Shown here piece after piece: positions 1-9,462 of a stretch of DNA of 64,000 bases; position 1 is the first letter of the stretch; the number at the start of each line of letters is the position of its first letter. The notes under the pieces were generated by a model that did not search any database, had not been told where the DNA came from, and saw nothing but the letters and a program-made list of their open reading frames with translations. The position numbers and the translations under genes were made by a program. The stretch is from Bradyrhizobium sp. 149 (GTDB lineage: Bacteria; Pseudomonadota; Alphaproteobacteria; Rhizobiales; Xanthobacteraceae): the NCBI RefSeq assembly GCF_023073915.1, contig NZ_JADPKK010000023.1, positions 806,001-870,000 on the forward strand, written 5' to 3'.

Positions 1-831
1 GACGTGCTTGTAGCGGCGTTTCAGGAACACGTAGAGCAGCATGTAGAAGCGCTTGGCGAGATCCTTCATGTGCTCGGACATCGAGCCCGACACGTCCATC
101 AGGCAGAACATCACGGCCTGGGCAACGGGCTTCGGCACCGTCTCAAAGCGGCGGAAGCGGATGTCGAGCGGATCGATGAAGGGAATGCGCTTAATCTTGG
201 CTTTCAGCTTTTCCAGCTGGGCAAGCAGCATCACACGCTCGTCCTCATCCGTGCATGCGGCGATCGCGGCTTCCAGCTCCTCGATCTCGTCCTTGCGCGG
301 ACGCTTGAGCGCGATGCGGCGCGCAAGCGCAAGCCGCACCGTCCGGCTGACCGAAATGTTGGACGGCGAGCCGGAGGTGGTATAGCCGGCGCGCTGGATG
401 CCCTCGCTCTCCGTGTGCGCGATCTTGCGCTTGGCAAGATCCGGCAGCTCGAGATCGTCGAGGAAGAGATCGACGAACTCGTCGCGGCTCAGCACGAAGC
501 GGAAGGCGTCCTCGCTGTCGCCTTCGCCGGGGCCGGAATCCTTGGCGCTGCCCTGGCCTGAGCGCTGGAGGTAGTCGCCCTCGATGAACTTCTTGTTCCC
601 GGGCAATACCATGTCACGCGTTCCGCCGTCGCGGCGGAAGCGCGGCTCGTGCATGCCGTCGAGCGGGATCGTGACCTCACCACCCTCCAGGACGTCCTTG
701 ATGTCGCGTTCCTGCGAGGTCTTCTTGACGGCGCCCTGCACCAGGGATTTGGCCCGACGCAAGAACCGCTGCCGGTTCTCAAGACTCTTGCCGCCTGGAT
801 TCAGGCGCCTGTCAATAATGTGAATCGGCAC
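1..831 (-). CDS. DUF444 / YeaH-YhbH family protein (3' end cut by window)
   Basis: The 277 visible codons begin MPIHIIDRRLNPGGKSLENR, typical of the DUF444 (YeaH/YhbH) family, and reach a von Willebrand-A-like metal site DVSGSMS at about residues 252-258. The gene continues beyond position 1. I chose the GTG at 831 because it gives the family's conserved MPIHIIDRR start; the nearby ATG at 839 is in another frame. It begins 13 bases after the prkA stop, so the two are translationally close and surely co-transcribed. In enterobacteria yeaG-yeaH form a stress and nitrogen-starvation operon, and a SpoVR-type gene often follows (known of the family). The molecular function of DUF444 is unknown. 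No oddity is visible in the sequence present. Confidence 0.9.
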   Translation of the reverse strand, partial: MPIHIIDRRLNPGGKSLENRQRFLRRAKSLVQGAVKKTSQERDIKDVLEGGEVTIPLDGMHEPRFRRDGGTRDMVLPGNKKFIEGDYLQRSGQGSAKDSGPGEGDSEDAFRFVLSRDEFVDLFLDDLELPDLAKRKIAHTESEGIQRAGYTTSGSPSNISVSRTVRLALARRIALKRPRKDEIEELEAAIAACTDEDERVMLLAQLEKLKAKIKRIPFIDPLDIRFRRFETVPKPVAQAVMFCLMDVSGSMSEHMKDLAKRFYMLLYVFLKRRYKHV

Positions 832-844
832 TTTTCCATCCGCC

Positions 845-2788
845 TCAACCGGCCTGCTTCACGCGCATGTACCATTCGACGAGCCGGCGAACCTGACGCT
901 CGGTGTAGCCACGCTCCACCATGCGTGCGACGAATTCGCCGTGCTTCTTCTCCGTCTCGCCGTCCTTCTTCGACCCGAAGGAGATGACCGGAAGCAGGTC
1001 CTCGACCTGCGAGAATATCCGCTTTTCGATCACATCGCGAATCTTCTCGTAGGAGATCCAGGTCGGATTCTTGCCACCGTTCTGGGCGCGCGATCGTAAC
1101 GAGAATTTGACCACCTCGTTGCGGAAATCCTTCGGGTTGGCGATGCCCGCCGGCTTCTCGATCTTGGTCAATTCCTGGTTCAAGAGTTCGCGATCAAGCA
1201 GCTGGCCGGTATCGGCATCCTTGAAATCCTGGTCCTCGATCCAGGCATCGGCATAATCGACGTAACGGTCGAACAGGTTCTGGCCGTAATCCGAGTAGGA
1301 TTCGAGATAGGCCTTCTGGATCTCGTTGCCGATGAACTCGGCATAACGCGGCGCCAGATCCGCCTTGATGAACTCGAGGTAGCGCTTCTCGACTTCCTCG
1401 GGCAGCTGCTCGCGTTTGATCGACTGCTCCAGCGCGTACATCAGATGCACGGCGTCGGCGGCGACTTCCTGCGGATCATGGTTGAAGGTGGCAGCAAGGA
1501 TCTTGAAGGCAAAGCGCGTGGAGACACCGTCCATGCCCTCGTCGACGCCGGCGGCATCACGATATTCCTGGACGCTGCGCGCCTTCGGATCGGATTCCTT
1601 CAGGCTTTCGCCGTCGTAAACCCGCATCTTGGCGTACACCGTGGAATTCTCGTGCTTGCGCAGGCGCGACATCACCGAGAACCGCGCCAGGGTCTCCAGC
1701 GTCGAGGGCGCGCAAGGCGCCGCCGCCAGCTCGGAGCCCTGGATCAGCTTCTCGTAGATCTTCTGCTCCTCCGTGACCCGCAGGCAGTACGGCACCTTGA
1801 TCACGCAGATGCGGTCGATGAAGGCCTCGTTGTTCTTGTTGGCCTTGAAGCTCGACCACTCGGCTTCGTTGGAGTGCGCGAGGATAACGCCGGTGAACGG
1901 GATCGCGCCGATGTTCTCGGTGCCGATGTAATTGCCTTCCTGCGTCGCGGTGAGCAGCGGGTGCAGCATCTTGATCGGCGCCTTAAACATCTCGACGAAC
2001 TCGAGCACGCCCTGGTTGGCGCGGTTGAGGCCGCCGGAATAGCTGTAGGCGTCAGGATCGTTCTGCGCGTAGGTTTCGAGCTTGCGGATGTCGACCTTGC
2101 CGACCAGCGAGGAGATGTCCTGGTTGTTCTCGTCACCCGGCTCGGTCTTGGCTATCCCGATCTGGCGCAGCCGCGACGGCTGGATTTTTGCGACGCGAAA
2201 CTGGGAAATGTCGCCGCCGAAGGCTTCCAGCCGCTTGTAGCACCACGGGCTCATCAGGCCGGTGAGACGGCGGCGCGGAATGCCGTATTTCTCTTCCAGC
2301 ATCGGGCCGAGCTGATCCGGGTCGAACAGGCTGAGCGGGCTTTCGAACACCGGGCTCAGCTCGTCGCCGGCCTTGAGCACGTAGATCGGATGCACTTCCA
2401 TCAGCGACTTCAGCCGCTCGGCGAGCGAGGATTTGCCGCCGCCGACCGGACCGAGCAGGTAGAGTATCTGCTTGCGCTCTTCGAGGCCCTGCGCCGCGTG
2501 ACGGAAGAAACCGACGATGCGCTCGATGGTTTCTTCCATGCCGTAGAAGCCGGCGAAGGCCGGATAGGTGCGGATCGTGCGGTTCAAAAAAATACGGCCA
2601 AGGCGTGGGTCCTTGGCCGTGTCAATCGTCTGGGGCTCACCGATCGCTGCGAGCAGTCGTTCGGCCGCGTTCGCGTATTTCATGGGATCGCTTCGACACG
2701 ATTCCAGATATTCCGCCATCGACATGTCGTGTTGGCTTCTCGCCTCGAACGACTTAGCGAAAGCGTTGAATAGAGAATCGTTATACAT
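845..2788 (-). CDS. prkA: PrkA family serine protein kinase (YeaG-like)
   Basis: A 647-residue protein, the usual length for PrkA/YeaG. The N-terminal AAA+ region carries a Walker A motif GPVGGGKSS at residues 113-121, and the C-terminal PrkA kinase-like domain follows. Family members are cytoplasmic serine kinases or AAA+ proteases linked to stress, sporulation or nitrogen starvation (known of the family). The start ATG has a GAGAGG ribosome site four bases upstream. The gene heads an operon with the DUF444 gene downstream. A near-perfect EcfG promoter ends 35 bases upstream of the start, which suggests general-stress-response control (inference). Nothing is truncated. Confidence 0.95.
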   Translation of the reverse strand: MYNDSLFNAFAKSFEARSQHDMSMAEYLESCRSDPMKYANAAERLLAAIGEPQTIDTAKDPRLGRIFLNRTIRTYPAFAGFYGMEETIERIVGFFRHAAQGLEERKQILYLLGPVGGGKSSLAERLKSLMEVHPIYVLKAGDELSPVFESPLSLFDPDQLGPMLEEKYGIPRRRLTGLMSPWCYKRLEAFGGDISQFRVAKIQPSRLRQIGIAKTEPGDENNQDISSLVGKVDIRKLETYAQNDPDAYSYSGGLNRANQGVLEFVEMFKAPIKMLHPLLTATQEGNYIGTENIGAIPFTGVILAHSNEAEWSSFKANKNNEAFIDRICVIKVPYCLRVTEEQKIYEKLIQGSELAAAPCAPSTLETLARFSVMSRLRKHENSTVYAKMRVYDGESLKESDPKARSVQEYRDAAGVDEGMDGVSTRFAFKILAATFNHDPQEVAADAVHLMYALEQSIKREQLPEEVEKRYLEFIKADLAPRYAEFIGNEIQKAYLESYSDYGQNLFDRYVDYADAWIEDQDFKDADTGQLLDRELLNQELTKIEKPAGIANPKDFRNEVVKFSLRSRAQNGGKNPTWISYEKIRDVIEKRIFSQVEDLLPVISFGSKKDGETEKKHGEFVARMVERGYTERQVRRLVEWYMRVKQAG

Positions 2789-2822
2789 GATCCCTCTCCG
2801 CGTGAGTTCCGCTACACAACTG

Positions 2823-2848
2823 AACGAAAGCAGCGACCGGACCGTTCC
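2823..2848 (-). promoter_or_regulatory. EcfG-type general stress promoter of prkA operon
   Basis: Read on the minus strand there is GGAAC (2848-2844), 17 bases, then CGTT (2826-2823). This matches the alphaproteobacterial EcfG/RpoE2 consensus GGAAC-N16/17-CGTT exactly. The expected start of transcription near 2816 would leave a leader of about 28 bases ahead of the prkA ATG. Confidence 0.75.
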
Positions 2849-3087
2849 TTAGCGCCACTCTCGAATCAGCGTGAGCACATGACGATCATTCGACACCCGG
2901 GCGCCTTCTCGGCGCAACGCACAACGTAGGCACAGGGTGAGTTACGAACAGGCACCTGCCTGATCTTTGAGCGAATCTCTGTCTATATTGGCTCATTTCC
3001 AGAAAATGTCACTTGCTCGCAACATCCGGGCGTTACCGGGGATGAGTCCAGCCGGCGCCGCAGCATAGCGGTCTGCGAACGGCGATC

Positions 3088-3717
3088 TTATGACGCTTGT
3101 GCGGCGAAGCCTTGCGGGCCGCGTTCATCTTCCTGCTGCAATGCAGTGCGTGGACGGCCGGCAGCGTGACAGTCGCGGCAAGCGCGCAGCAGTGCATCAA
3201 AATCGGTCGCCAGGCCCTCCGACCGGATGACGATGCTGTCGTCCCTCACGCAGCGGGCCAGGCCGCGGATAGTGCAGAGCTGCCGCCGCAAGGCTGGCGT
3301 CGGCGTCAGCACGATCGTCTTGCGCCCGCGGCGTTCTTCAGCCGAAATCTCCGCGATCGAGTCCCACAGCAGAAATTCATTGCCGATGCGGAGATCGCGG
3401 ATGCCATAGGGGGTGACGATCACCACCGGTCCCCGTTCGGCGGGGAGCATCCAGATCAGCCGGCCGGTCATCAGGGCGAACACCGCGACGCCGGCATAGC
3501 CGACCGCCGTATCGTAATCGCCAACAGCGCTCCACCAGCCCAGGGCGAGGGTTGCGCTGAGCAATGTCATGGCGAAGCCCGCTATGACCAGCAGCCGCAG
3601 TTGGGTCGTACATGGACCGATTTCGAGATCCTGGGACGCATCGACGCATCCGGCCGACGTGACCGATTGCTGGCTGTCTGTGATGGCGAGCGCCAGGCCA
3701 TCATGATGTGCGTGCAT
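3088..3717 (-). CDS. Small membrane protein with PH-like domain (STM3941-like)
   Basis: A protein of about 209 residues. Two hydrophobic segments, around LRLLVIAGFAMTLL and GYAGVAVFALMTG, are followed by a soluble C-terminal half containing VVIVTPYGIRDLRIG and LLWDSIAEI. This is the pattern of bacterial PH-like STM3941 proteins, in which two membrane helices precede a beta-rich domain. The reading frame is open back to a GTG at 3753, but the ATG at 3717 has a GGGGA ribosome site at good spacing and is preferred. The gene stands alone between prkA and the tal-pgi operon. Function is unknown. The family assignment is by pattern only and is moderate; that the gene is real is likely. Confidence 0.65.
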   Translation of the reverse strand: MHAHHDGLALAITDSQQSVTSAGCVDASQDLEIGPCTTQLRLLVIAGFAMTLLSATLALGWWSAVGDYDTAVGYAGVAVFALMTGRLIWMLPAERGPVVIVTPYGIRDLRIGNEFLLWDSIAEISAEERRGRKTIVLTPTPALRRQLCTIRGLARCVRDDSIVIRSEGLATDFDALLRACRDCHAAGRPRTALQQEDERGPQGFAAQAS

Positions 3718-3928
3718 GCTTTTCCCCAGCATGGCCATTCGCGACCGAGCCACGATGCATCAGGCGGACCAGAATCCGCCGATGGTACTCCGCACAGCCA
3801 CTAGCGACGAGACAGAGGCAGCTGACGCTACGCAACGAGGCCCGGCCGATTCCTCACGGCCCATGGCTTTTTACGCAACTCGGCTCCTCCTGCGCGGATC
3901 GCCATGATCGCGACGGAGTTACACCGGA

Positions 3929-3947
3929 GGGTATGACTCCCATACCC
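3929..3947. promoter_or_regulatory. Inverted repeat upstream of tal-pgi operon
   Basis: GGGTATG, 5 bases, CATACCC: a perfect 7-base dyad about 100 bases upstream of the tal-pgi ATG, in the 328-base gap (3718-4045) between divergent genes. It could be the operator of a sugar-phosphate regulator. No regulator gene lies next to it, and nothing else in this gap stands out. Confidence 0.4.
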
Positions 3948-4045
3948 TTGATTGGTTCCCTCAAGGAAGCATGTAAGCTAGAGGATAGCGCGTCAGGACC
4001 GGCGCGGAAACCCCTCGCCCGCAGGCTTGGAGATAAATAAGCATC

Positions 4046-6895
4046 ATGAATCCCGTCAAAGAACTGGAAAAGCACGGACAAGCCGTCTGGCTGGACTTCC
4101 TGGCCCGTGGCTTCATCGCCAAGGGCGACCTGAAGCGGCTGATCGACACCGACGGCGTCAAGGGCGTCACCTCCAATCCCTCGATCTTCGAGAAAGCAAT
4201 CGGCAGCTCGGACGAGTACGACGCGCCGATCGGCAAGGCGTTGAAGCGCGGCGATCGGTCAGTCGCCGACCTGTTCGAGGCTATCGCGGTCGAGGACATC
4301 CAGAACGCCGCCGACGTGCTGCGCCCGGTCTATGACCGCCTGAAGGGCGGCGACGGCTATGTCAGCCTGGAAGTCTCGCCCTATCTGGCGATGGACACCT
4401 CCGCAACGGTCACCGAGGCGCGGCGGCTCTGGAAGGACGTCGACCGCAAGAACCTGATGGTGAAGGTGCCGGCGACGCCGGAGGGCCTGCCGGCGGTCGA
4501 GCAGCTCATCGGCGACGGCATCAGCATCAACATCACGCTGTTGTTTTCCAGGGACGTCTATCTGCAAGTCGCCGAGGCCTATCTCGCCGGCTTGGAGAAA
4601 TACGTCGCAGGTGGCGGCGACCCCTCGCACGTGGCGAGCGTGGCGAGCTTTTTCGTCAGCCGCATCGACTCGGTGGTCGACAAGCAGCTCGACGAGAAGA
4701 TCGCCCGCGCCAACGATCCGAGCGAGAAGGAACGGCTCGCCGCGCTGAAGGGCAAGGTCGCGATCGCCAATGCCAAGGTCGCCTACCAGGACTACAAGCG
4801 CCTGTTCTCAGGCCCCCGCTGGGACAAGCTCGCGGCCAAGGGCGCCAAGCCGCAGCGTATGCTGTGGGCCTCGACCGGCACCAAGAACAAGGACTACAGC
4901 GATGTCCTCTATGTCGAGGAGCTGATCGGTCCCGACACCATCAACACCGTGCCGCCGGCAACACTGGATGCGTTCCGCGACCACGGCACGCCGCGCGACA
5001 GCCTGGAAGAGAATGTCGACGATGCCCGTCGGGTGCTGGAAGAACTGGAGCGCTCGGGCGTCTCGCTCGATGCCATCACCGAGGAACTCGTCAAAGACGG
5101 TGTCAAGCAGTTTGCGGACGCCGCCGACAAGCTCTATGGCGCGGTCGCCCACAAGCGCGCCACCGTGCTCGGGGCCACGATCGATCGCCAGCTTCTCTCG
5201 CTCGGCGACGGTCTCGGCAAGGCCGTGGCCAAGAGCACCGAGGAATGGCGCGCATCGGCAAAGATCCGCAGGCTGTGGCAGCGCGACAAATCGGTCTGGA
5301 CCGGAAGCGACGAGGACAAATGGCTCGGCTGGCTCGACAGCGCCGCCAAGGCCGACGTCGCCGATTATGAGGATTATGCCAGCCGCGTGAAGGGTCAGAA
5401 GTTCTCCGACGCCGTGGTGCTCGGCATGGGCGGGTCGAGCCTTGGCCCTGAGGTGCTGGCTGAGACCTTTGGCAAGAAGCCCGGGTTCCCGAAACTGCAC
5501 GTGCTGGATTCCACCGATCCGGCGCAGGTCCGGGCGATGGAGGCCAGGATCGACATCGCCAACACCGTGTTCATCGTCTCCAGCAAGTCCGGCGGCACCA
5601 CCGAACCGAATGCGATGAAGGATTATTTCCACGAGCGCGTCGCGCAGGCGGTCGGGCCGAAGGTCAAGACCGGCCATCGCTTCATCGCGGTCACCGATCC
5701 CGGATCGTCGCTGGAGAAGGCGGCGAAGACGCTGAACTATGCGCGCATCTTTCACGGCGAGCCCTCCATCGGTGGACGCTACTCGGTGCTCTCGCCGTTT
5801 GGCCTCGTGCCGGCGGCAACCGCGGGCATCGATATCAAGACCTTCGTCAAGCACGCGCTTGCGATGGCCCGCTCCTGCGGACCGGACGTGCCGCCAGCTG
5901 AGAACCCCGGCGTGCAGCTCGGCCTTGCCATGGGCCACGCGGGGCTCGAAGGCCGCGACAAGGTGACGATCCTGTCGTCGAAGAAGATCGCCGATTTCGG
6001 CGCCTGGGCCGAACAGCTCATCGCGGAATCGACTGGCAAGGACGGCAAGGGCCTGATCCCGATCGACGGCGAGCCGCTGGGCGAACCCTCGGTCTACGGA
6101 AACGACCGGCTCTTCATCGACATCCGTGTCGAAGGCGAGGCGGACGCTGCCCATGACTCGAAGCTTGCCGCGGTCGAAGCGGCCGGTCATCCCGTCGTGC
6201 GCATCGTCATGAAGTCGATCGACCATCTCGGCCAGGAGTTCTTCCGCTTCGAGATGGCGACGGCCGTGGCGGGCAGCATCCTCGGCATCAACCCGTTCGA
6301 CCAGCCCGACGTGGAAGCGGCCAAGATCAAGACCCGCGAGCTCACCGCGTCGTTCGAAAAGACTGGCGCGCTGCCGGCCGAACAGCCGGTGGTCAGCACC
6401 GCAGAGGCCGATCTCTACACCGACGAGACCAATGCCGCGGCCCTGCGCGCCGCCGGCGCCAACGGCGACCTCACCTCATGGCTGAAGGCGCATCTGTCGC
6501 GCTCTGAGCACGGCGATTACGTCGCCCTGCTCGGCTACATCGCGCGCGACAAGGCGACGATCGACGCCCTCCAGACCATGCGGCTCGAAGTGCGCGAGAA
6601 GCGACATGTCGCCACCTGCGCCGAGTTCGGACCGCGTTTCCTGCACTCCACCGGGCAAGCCTACAAGGGCGGGCCCGACAGCGGCGTGTTCCTCCAGATC
6701 ACCGCCGACGATGCCAAGGACTTGTCCGTGCCGGGCCAGAAGGCCAGCTTCGGTGTCATCAAGGCCGCGCAGGCGCGCGGCGACTTCGACGTGCTCACCG
6801 AGCGCGGCCGGCGCGCGCTGCGGGTCCACTTGAAGGGCGGGCTCAAGAAAGGCCTCGCGGCGCTCAACGCGGCGCTTAACGACGCACTGAATTAA
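4046..6895 (+). CDS. tal-pgi: Bifunctional transaldolase / glucose-6-phosphate isomerase
   Basis: A 949-residue fusion. Residues 1 to about 365 are transaldolase: VTSNPSIFEKAI near 41-52, the Schiff-base lysine K140 in LMVKVPATPEG, and RMLWASTGTKN. The remainder is glucose-6-phosphate isomerase: VLGMGGSSLGPEVL, SSKSGGTTEPNAM, and FLHSTGQAYKGG near the C-terminus. It links the non-oxidative pentose phosphate branch (sedoheptulose-7-P + glyceraldehyde-3-P to erythrose-4-P + fructose-6-P) with fructose-6-P/glucose-6-P interconversion in the cytoplasm. The same fusion is known in several alphaproteobacteria. It heads a plus-strand operon, with gnd starting 13 bases after its stop. All key motifs are intact. 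Confidence 0.95.
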   Translation: MNPVKELEKHGQAVWLDFLARGFIAKGDLKRLIDTDGVKGVTSNPSIFEKAIGSSDEYDAPIGKALKRGDRSVADLFEAIAVEDIQNAADVLRPVYDRLKGGDGYVSLEVSPYLAMDTSATVTEARRLWKDVDRKNLMVKVPATPEGLPAVEQLIGDGISINITLLFSRDVYLQVAEAYLAGLEKYVAGGGDPSHVASVASFFVSRIDSVVDKQLDEKIARANDPSEKERLAALKGKVAIANAKVAYQDYKRLFSGPRWDKLAAKGAKPQRMLWASTGTKNKDYSDVLYVEELIGPDTINTVPPATLDAFRDHGTPRDSLEENVDDARRVLEELERSGVSLDAITEELVKDGVKQFADAADKLYGAVAHKRATVLGATIDRQLLSLGDGLGKAVAKSTEEWRASAKIRRLWQRDKSVWTGSDEDKWLGWLDSAAKADVADYEDYASRVKGQKFSDAVVLGMGGSSLGPEVLAETFGKKPGFPKLHVLDSTDPAQVRAMEARIDIANTVFIVSSKSGGTTEPNAMKDYFHERVAQAVGPKVKTGHRFIAVTDPGSSLEKAAKTLNYARIFHGEPSIGGRYSVLSPFGLVPAATAGIDIKTFVKHALAMARSCGPDVPPAENPGVQLGLAMGHAGLEGRDKVTILSSKKIADFGAWAEQLIAESTGKDGKGLIPIDGEPLGEPSVYGNDRLFIDIRVEGEADAAHDSKLAAVEAAGHPVVRIVMKSIDHLGQEFFRFEMATAVAGSILGINPFDQPDVEAAKIKTRELTASFEKTGALPAEQPVVSTAEADLYTDETNAAALRAAGANGDLTSWLKAHLSRSEHGDYVALLGYIARDKATIDALQTMRLEVREKRHVATCAEFGPRFLHSTGQAYKGGPDSGVFLQITADDAKDLSVPGQKASFGVIKAAQARGDFDVLTERGRRALRVHLKGGLKKGLAALNAALNDALN

Positions 6896-6908
6896 GGGAA
6901 TCTCTCAG

Positions 6909-7922
6909 ATGCAACTCGGCATGATCGGCCTCGGCCGGATGGGCGGCAACATCGTTCGCCGGCTGATGCGCCACGGACATTCGACCGTGGTTTACGACAA
7001 GGACGCCAAGGCCGTCGCGGCCCTCGCCGCAGACGGCGCGGTAGGCTCGGCGACGCTCGAAGAGTTCATCGCGAAACTGGAGCGGCCGCGCACGGCTTGG
7101 GTGATGCTGCCGGCCGGCCACATCACCGAGACCACGATCGACACGATCGCGGGCGTGATGCAGGAAGGCGACGTCATCATCGACGGCGGCAACACGTTCT
7201 GGCAGGACGACGTCCGCCGCGGCAAGGCGCTGAGGGCGCGCGGCATCCATTATGTCGACGTCGGCACCTCCGGCGGCGTCTGGGGCCTCGACCGCGGCTA
7301 CTGCATGATGATCGGCGGCGAGAAACAGGTGGTCGACCGGCTCGATCCGATCTTCGCCGCGCTCGCGCCCGGCGCTGGCGACATTCCACGTACGGAGGGA
7401 CGTGAGGGGCGCGATCCCCGAATCGAGCAGGGCTACATCCATGCCGGCCCCGTCGGCGCCGGGCATTTCGTCAAGATGATCCACAACGGCATCGAATACG
7501 GCCTGATGCAAGCCTATGCCGAAGGTTTTGATATCCTCAAGAACGCCAACATCGAGGCCTTGCCGGCGGATCATCGTTACGATTTCGACCTTGCCGACGT
7601 CGCCGAGGTGTGGCGGCGCGGCAGCGTGATCCCGTCCTGGCTGCTCGACCTTACGTCAACCGCGCTCGCGGACAGCCCTTCACTGGCGGAGTATTCCGGT
7701 TTCGTCGAGGATTCGGGCGAAGGACGCTGGACCGTGAACGCGGCAATTGACGAGGCCGTACCGGCCGAAGTCCTGACCGCCGCGCTCTTTGCACGTTTCC
7801 GTTCCCGCAAGGAACACACCTTCGCCGAGAAAATTCTCTCAGCGATGCGGGCCGGCTTCGGCGGCCATAAGGAGCCGAAGCAGCCGGCTGCTTCGAGCCC
7901 AAATAGCTCGAAGCCGAAGTGA
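6909..7922 (+). CDS. gnd: 6-phosphogluconate dehydrogenase, decarboxylating (short type)
   Basis: A 337-residue protein with an N-terminal Rossmann motif MIGLGRMGGNIVRRL, the substrate-binding stretch DVGTSGGVWGLDRGYC, and the catalytic lysine region GHFVKMIHNGIEYG. The length is that of the short, often NAD-preferring GndA/YqeC class rather than the 470-residue form. It converts 6-phosphogluconate to ribulose-5-phosphate and CO2. It lies between tal-pgi and zwf with short gaps, so it is an operon member. The low-complexity C-terminal tail (about 20 residues rich in Ser, Pro and Ala) looks dispensable. Confidence 0.95.
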   Translation: MQLGMIGLGRMGGNIVRRLMRHGHSTVVYDKDAKAVAALAADGAVGSATLEEFIAKLERPRTAWVMLPAGHITETTIDTIAGVMQEGDVIIDGGNTFWQDDVRRGKALRARGIHYVDVGTSGGVWGLDRGYCMMIGGEKQVVDRLDPIFAALAPGAGDIPRTEGREGRDPRIEQGYIHAGPVGAGHFVKMIHNGIEYGLMQAYAEGFDILKNANIEALPADHRYDFDLADVAEVWRRGSVIPSWLLDLTSTALADSPSLAEYSGFVEDSGEGRWTVNAAIDEAVPAEVLTAALFARFRSRKEHTFAEKILSAMRAGFGGHKEPKQPAASSPNSSKPK

Positions 7923-7950
7923 AACGTAATCAAGCGAAGGCCAACAATTC

Positions 7951-9462
7951 GTGACAAAAGACCCGCAGCCAAAGCGCAAGCCGGAAAATTGCGCCTTCGT
8001 CATCTTTGGCGTGACCGGAGACCTCACCCATCGGCTGGTGATGCCCTCGCTCTACAATCTGGCGGCCGAGAACATGCTGCCGGACAAATTCTGCGTCGTC
8101 GGCGTGGCCCGTAGGGGCCAGTCGGATGACGAGCTGCGCGACGGCCTGATGAAGGGCCTGCGCGAGTTCTCCACGAGGCCGGTCGATGACGTCGTCGCGA
8201 AACAGCTCCTGCAATGCGTGACCTTCGTCGAAGCCGATCCGAAGGATCCGTCGTCGTTCGATCGCTTGCGCGCGCACCTCGATCAGCTGGAATGTTCGGA
8301 AGGTACCGGCGGCAATCGGCTATTCTACCTCGCAACGCCACCGGCCGCGTTCGCGCCGACCGCGCGCGAGCTCGGCCGCACCGGTATGATGAAGCAGAAC
8401 GGCGCCTGGCGGCGGCTGGTGATCGAAAAGCCGTTCGGCACCGATCTGGCCTCGGCGCGCGCGCTGAACACCGAACTCCTGAAGATCATGGACGAGCACC
8501 AGATCTACCGGATCGATCACTATCTCGGCAAGGAGACCGTCCAGAACATCCTGGTGCTGCGCTTTGCCAACGGCATGTTCGAGCCGATCTGGAATCGCAA
8601 CCATATCGACCACATCCAGATCACGGTGGAGGAGAAGCTCGGCGTCGGCCATCGCGGCGGCTTCTATGACGCCACCGGCGCGCTGCGCGACATGGTGCCG
8701 AACCATCTGTTTCAGCTGATGTCGCTGGTCGCGATGGAGCCGCCGGCGCGCTTCGACGCCCATTCTGTGCGCTCCGAGAAGGCCGAGGTTCTCACCGCGA
8801 TCCAGCAGCCGAACGTGGAGGAAGCGCTGAAGAGCTCGGTGCGCGCCCAATATCTCTCGGGGCGCATCGGCGACGATGAGATCCCGGACTATCGCAAGAC
8901 CGAGGACGTCACGCCCGGCAGCACCACCGAGACCTACGTCGCGCTGAAGCTGATGATCGACAATTGGCGCTGGGCCGGCGTTCCCTTCTACCTTCGAACC
9001 GGCAAGGCGCTGGGCAATAAGCGCACCGAGGTCGCGATCAAGTTCAAGCAGGCCCCGCTGTCGATGTTCTCAGGCACGGCTGTCGATCGCCTCTCCCAGA
9101 ACTTCCTCACTATCGGTATCGCGCCGACCGAGACCATCGAGCTGCAGTTCAATGCCAAGGTCCCGGGGCCAAGCGTCACCATCGACGGCGTCGAGATGAA
9201 GTTCCGCTATGGCGACTATTTCCGGGCCGATCCCTCGACCGGCTACGAGACGCTGATCTACGACTGCATGATCGGCGACAATATCCTGTTCCAGCGCGCC
9301 GACGGCATCGAAGCCGGATGGCAGGCGGTGCAGCCGTTCCTGGACGCCTGGAAGAACGCGGGCAGCAACGGCATCGAGACCTACCAGGCCGGCAGCGACG
9401 GCCCCGCTTGTGCCGACGAGTTGCTCCGCCGCGACGGCCGAAGCTGGCGTAAATTTTCGTGA
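7951..9462 (+). CDS. zwf: Glucose-6-phosphate 1-dehydrogenase
   Basis: A 503-residue protein of normal length. The nucleotide-binding motif FGVTGDLTHRLVMPSLY is near residue 20 and the active-site signature RIDHYLGKETVQN near 190; VIEKPFGTD is also present. It oxidises glucose-6-phosphate to 6-phosphogluconolactone with reduction of NAD(P). The start is a GTG at 7951, 28 bases after the gnd stop, with an AAGG-like site upstream. Its stop overlaps the start of pgl (GTGATG). In Bradyrhizobium-type bacteria this enzyme feeds the Entner-Doudoroff and oxidative pentose routes, but edd and eda are not in this window. Confidence 0.96.
   Translation: MTKDPQPKRKPENCAFVIFGVTGDLTHRLVMPSLYNLAAENMLPDKFCVVGVARRGQSDDELRDGLMKGLREFSTRPVDDVVAKQLLQCVTFVEADPKDPSSFDRLRAHLDQLECSEGTGGNRLFYLATPPAAFAPTARELGRTGMMKQNGAWRRLVIEKPFGTDLASARALNTELLKIMDEHQIYRIDHYLGKETVQNILVLRFANGMFEPIWNRNHIDHIQITVEEKLGVGHRGGFYDATGALRDMVPNHLFQLMSLVAMEPPARFDAHSVRSEKAEVLTAIQQPNVEEALKSSVRAQYLSGRIGDDEIPDYRKTEDVTPGSTTETYVALKLMIDNWRWAGVPFYLRTGKALGNKRTEVAIKFKQAPLSMFSGTAVDRLSQNFLTIGIAPTETIELQFNAKVPGPSVTIDGVEMKFRYGDYFRADPSTGYETLIYDCMIGDNILFQRADGIEAGWQAVQPFLDAWKNAGSNGIETYQAGSDGPACADELLRRDGRSWRKFS

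Noticed and set aside
2949..2962. CAGGCA-CC-TGCCTG palindrome upstream of prkA
   Set aside because: A two-base loop is too small for a stable hairpin, and position gives no clear role; it may be chance.
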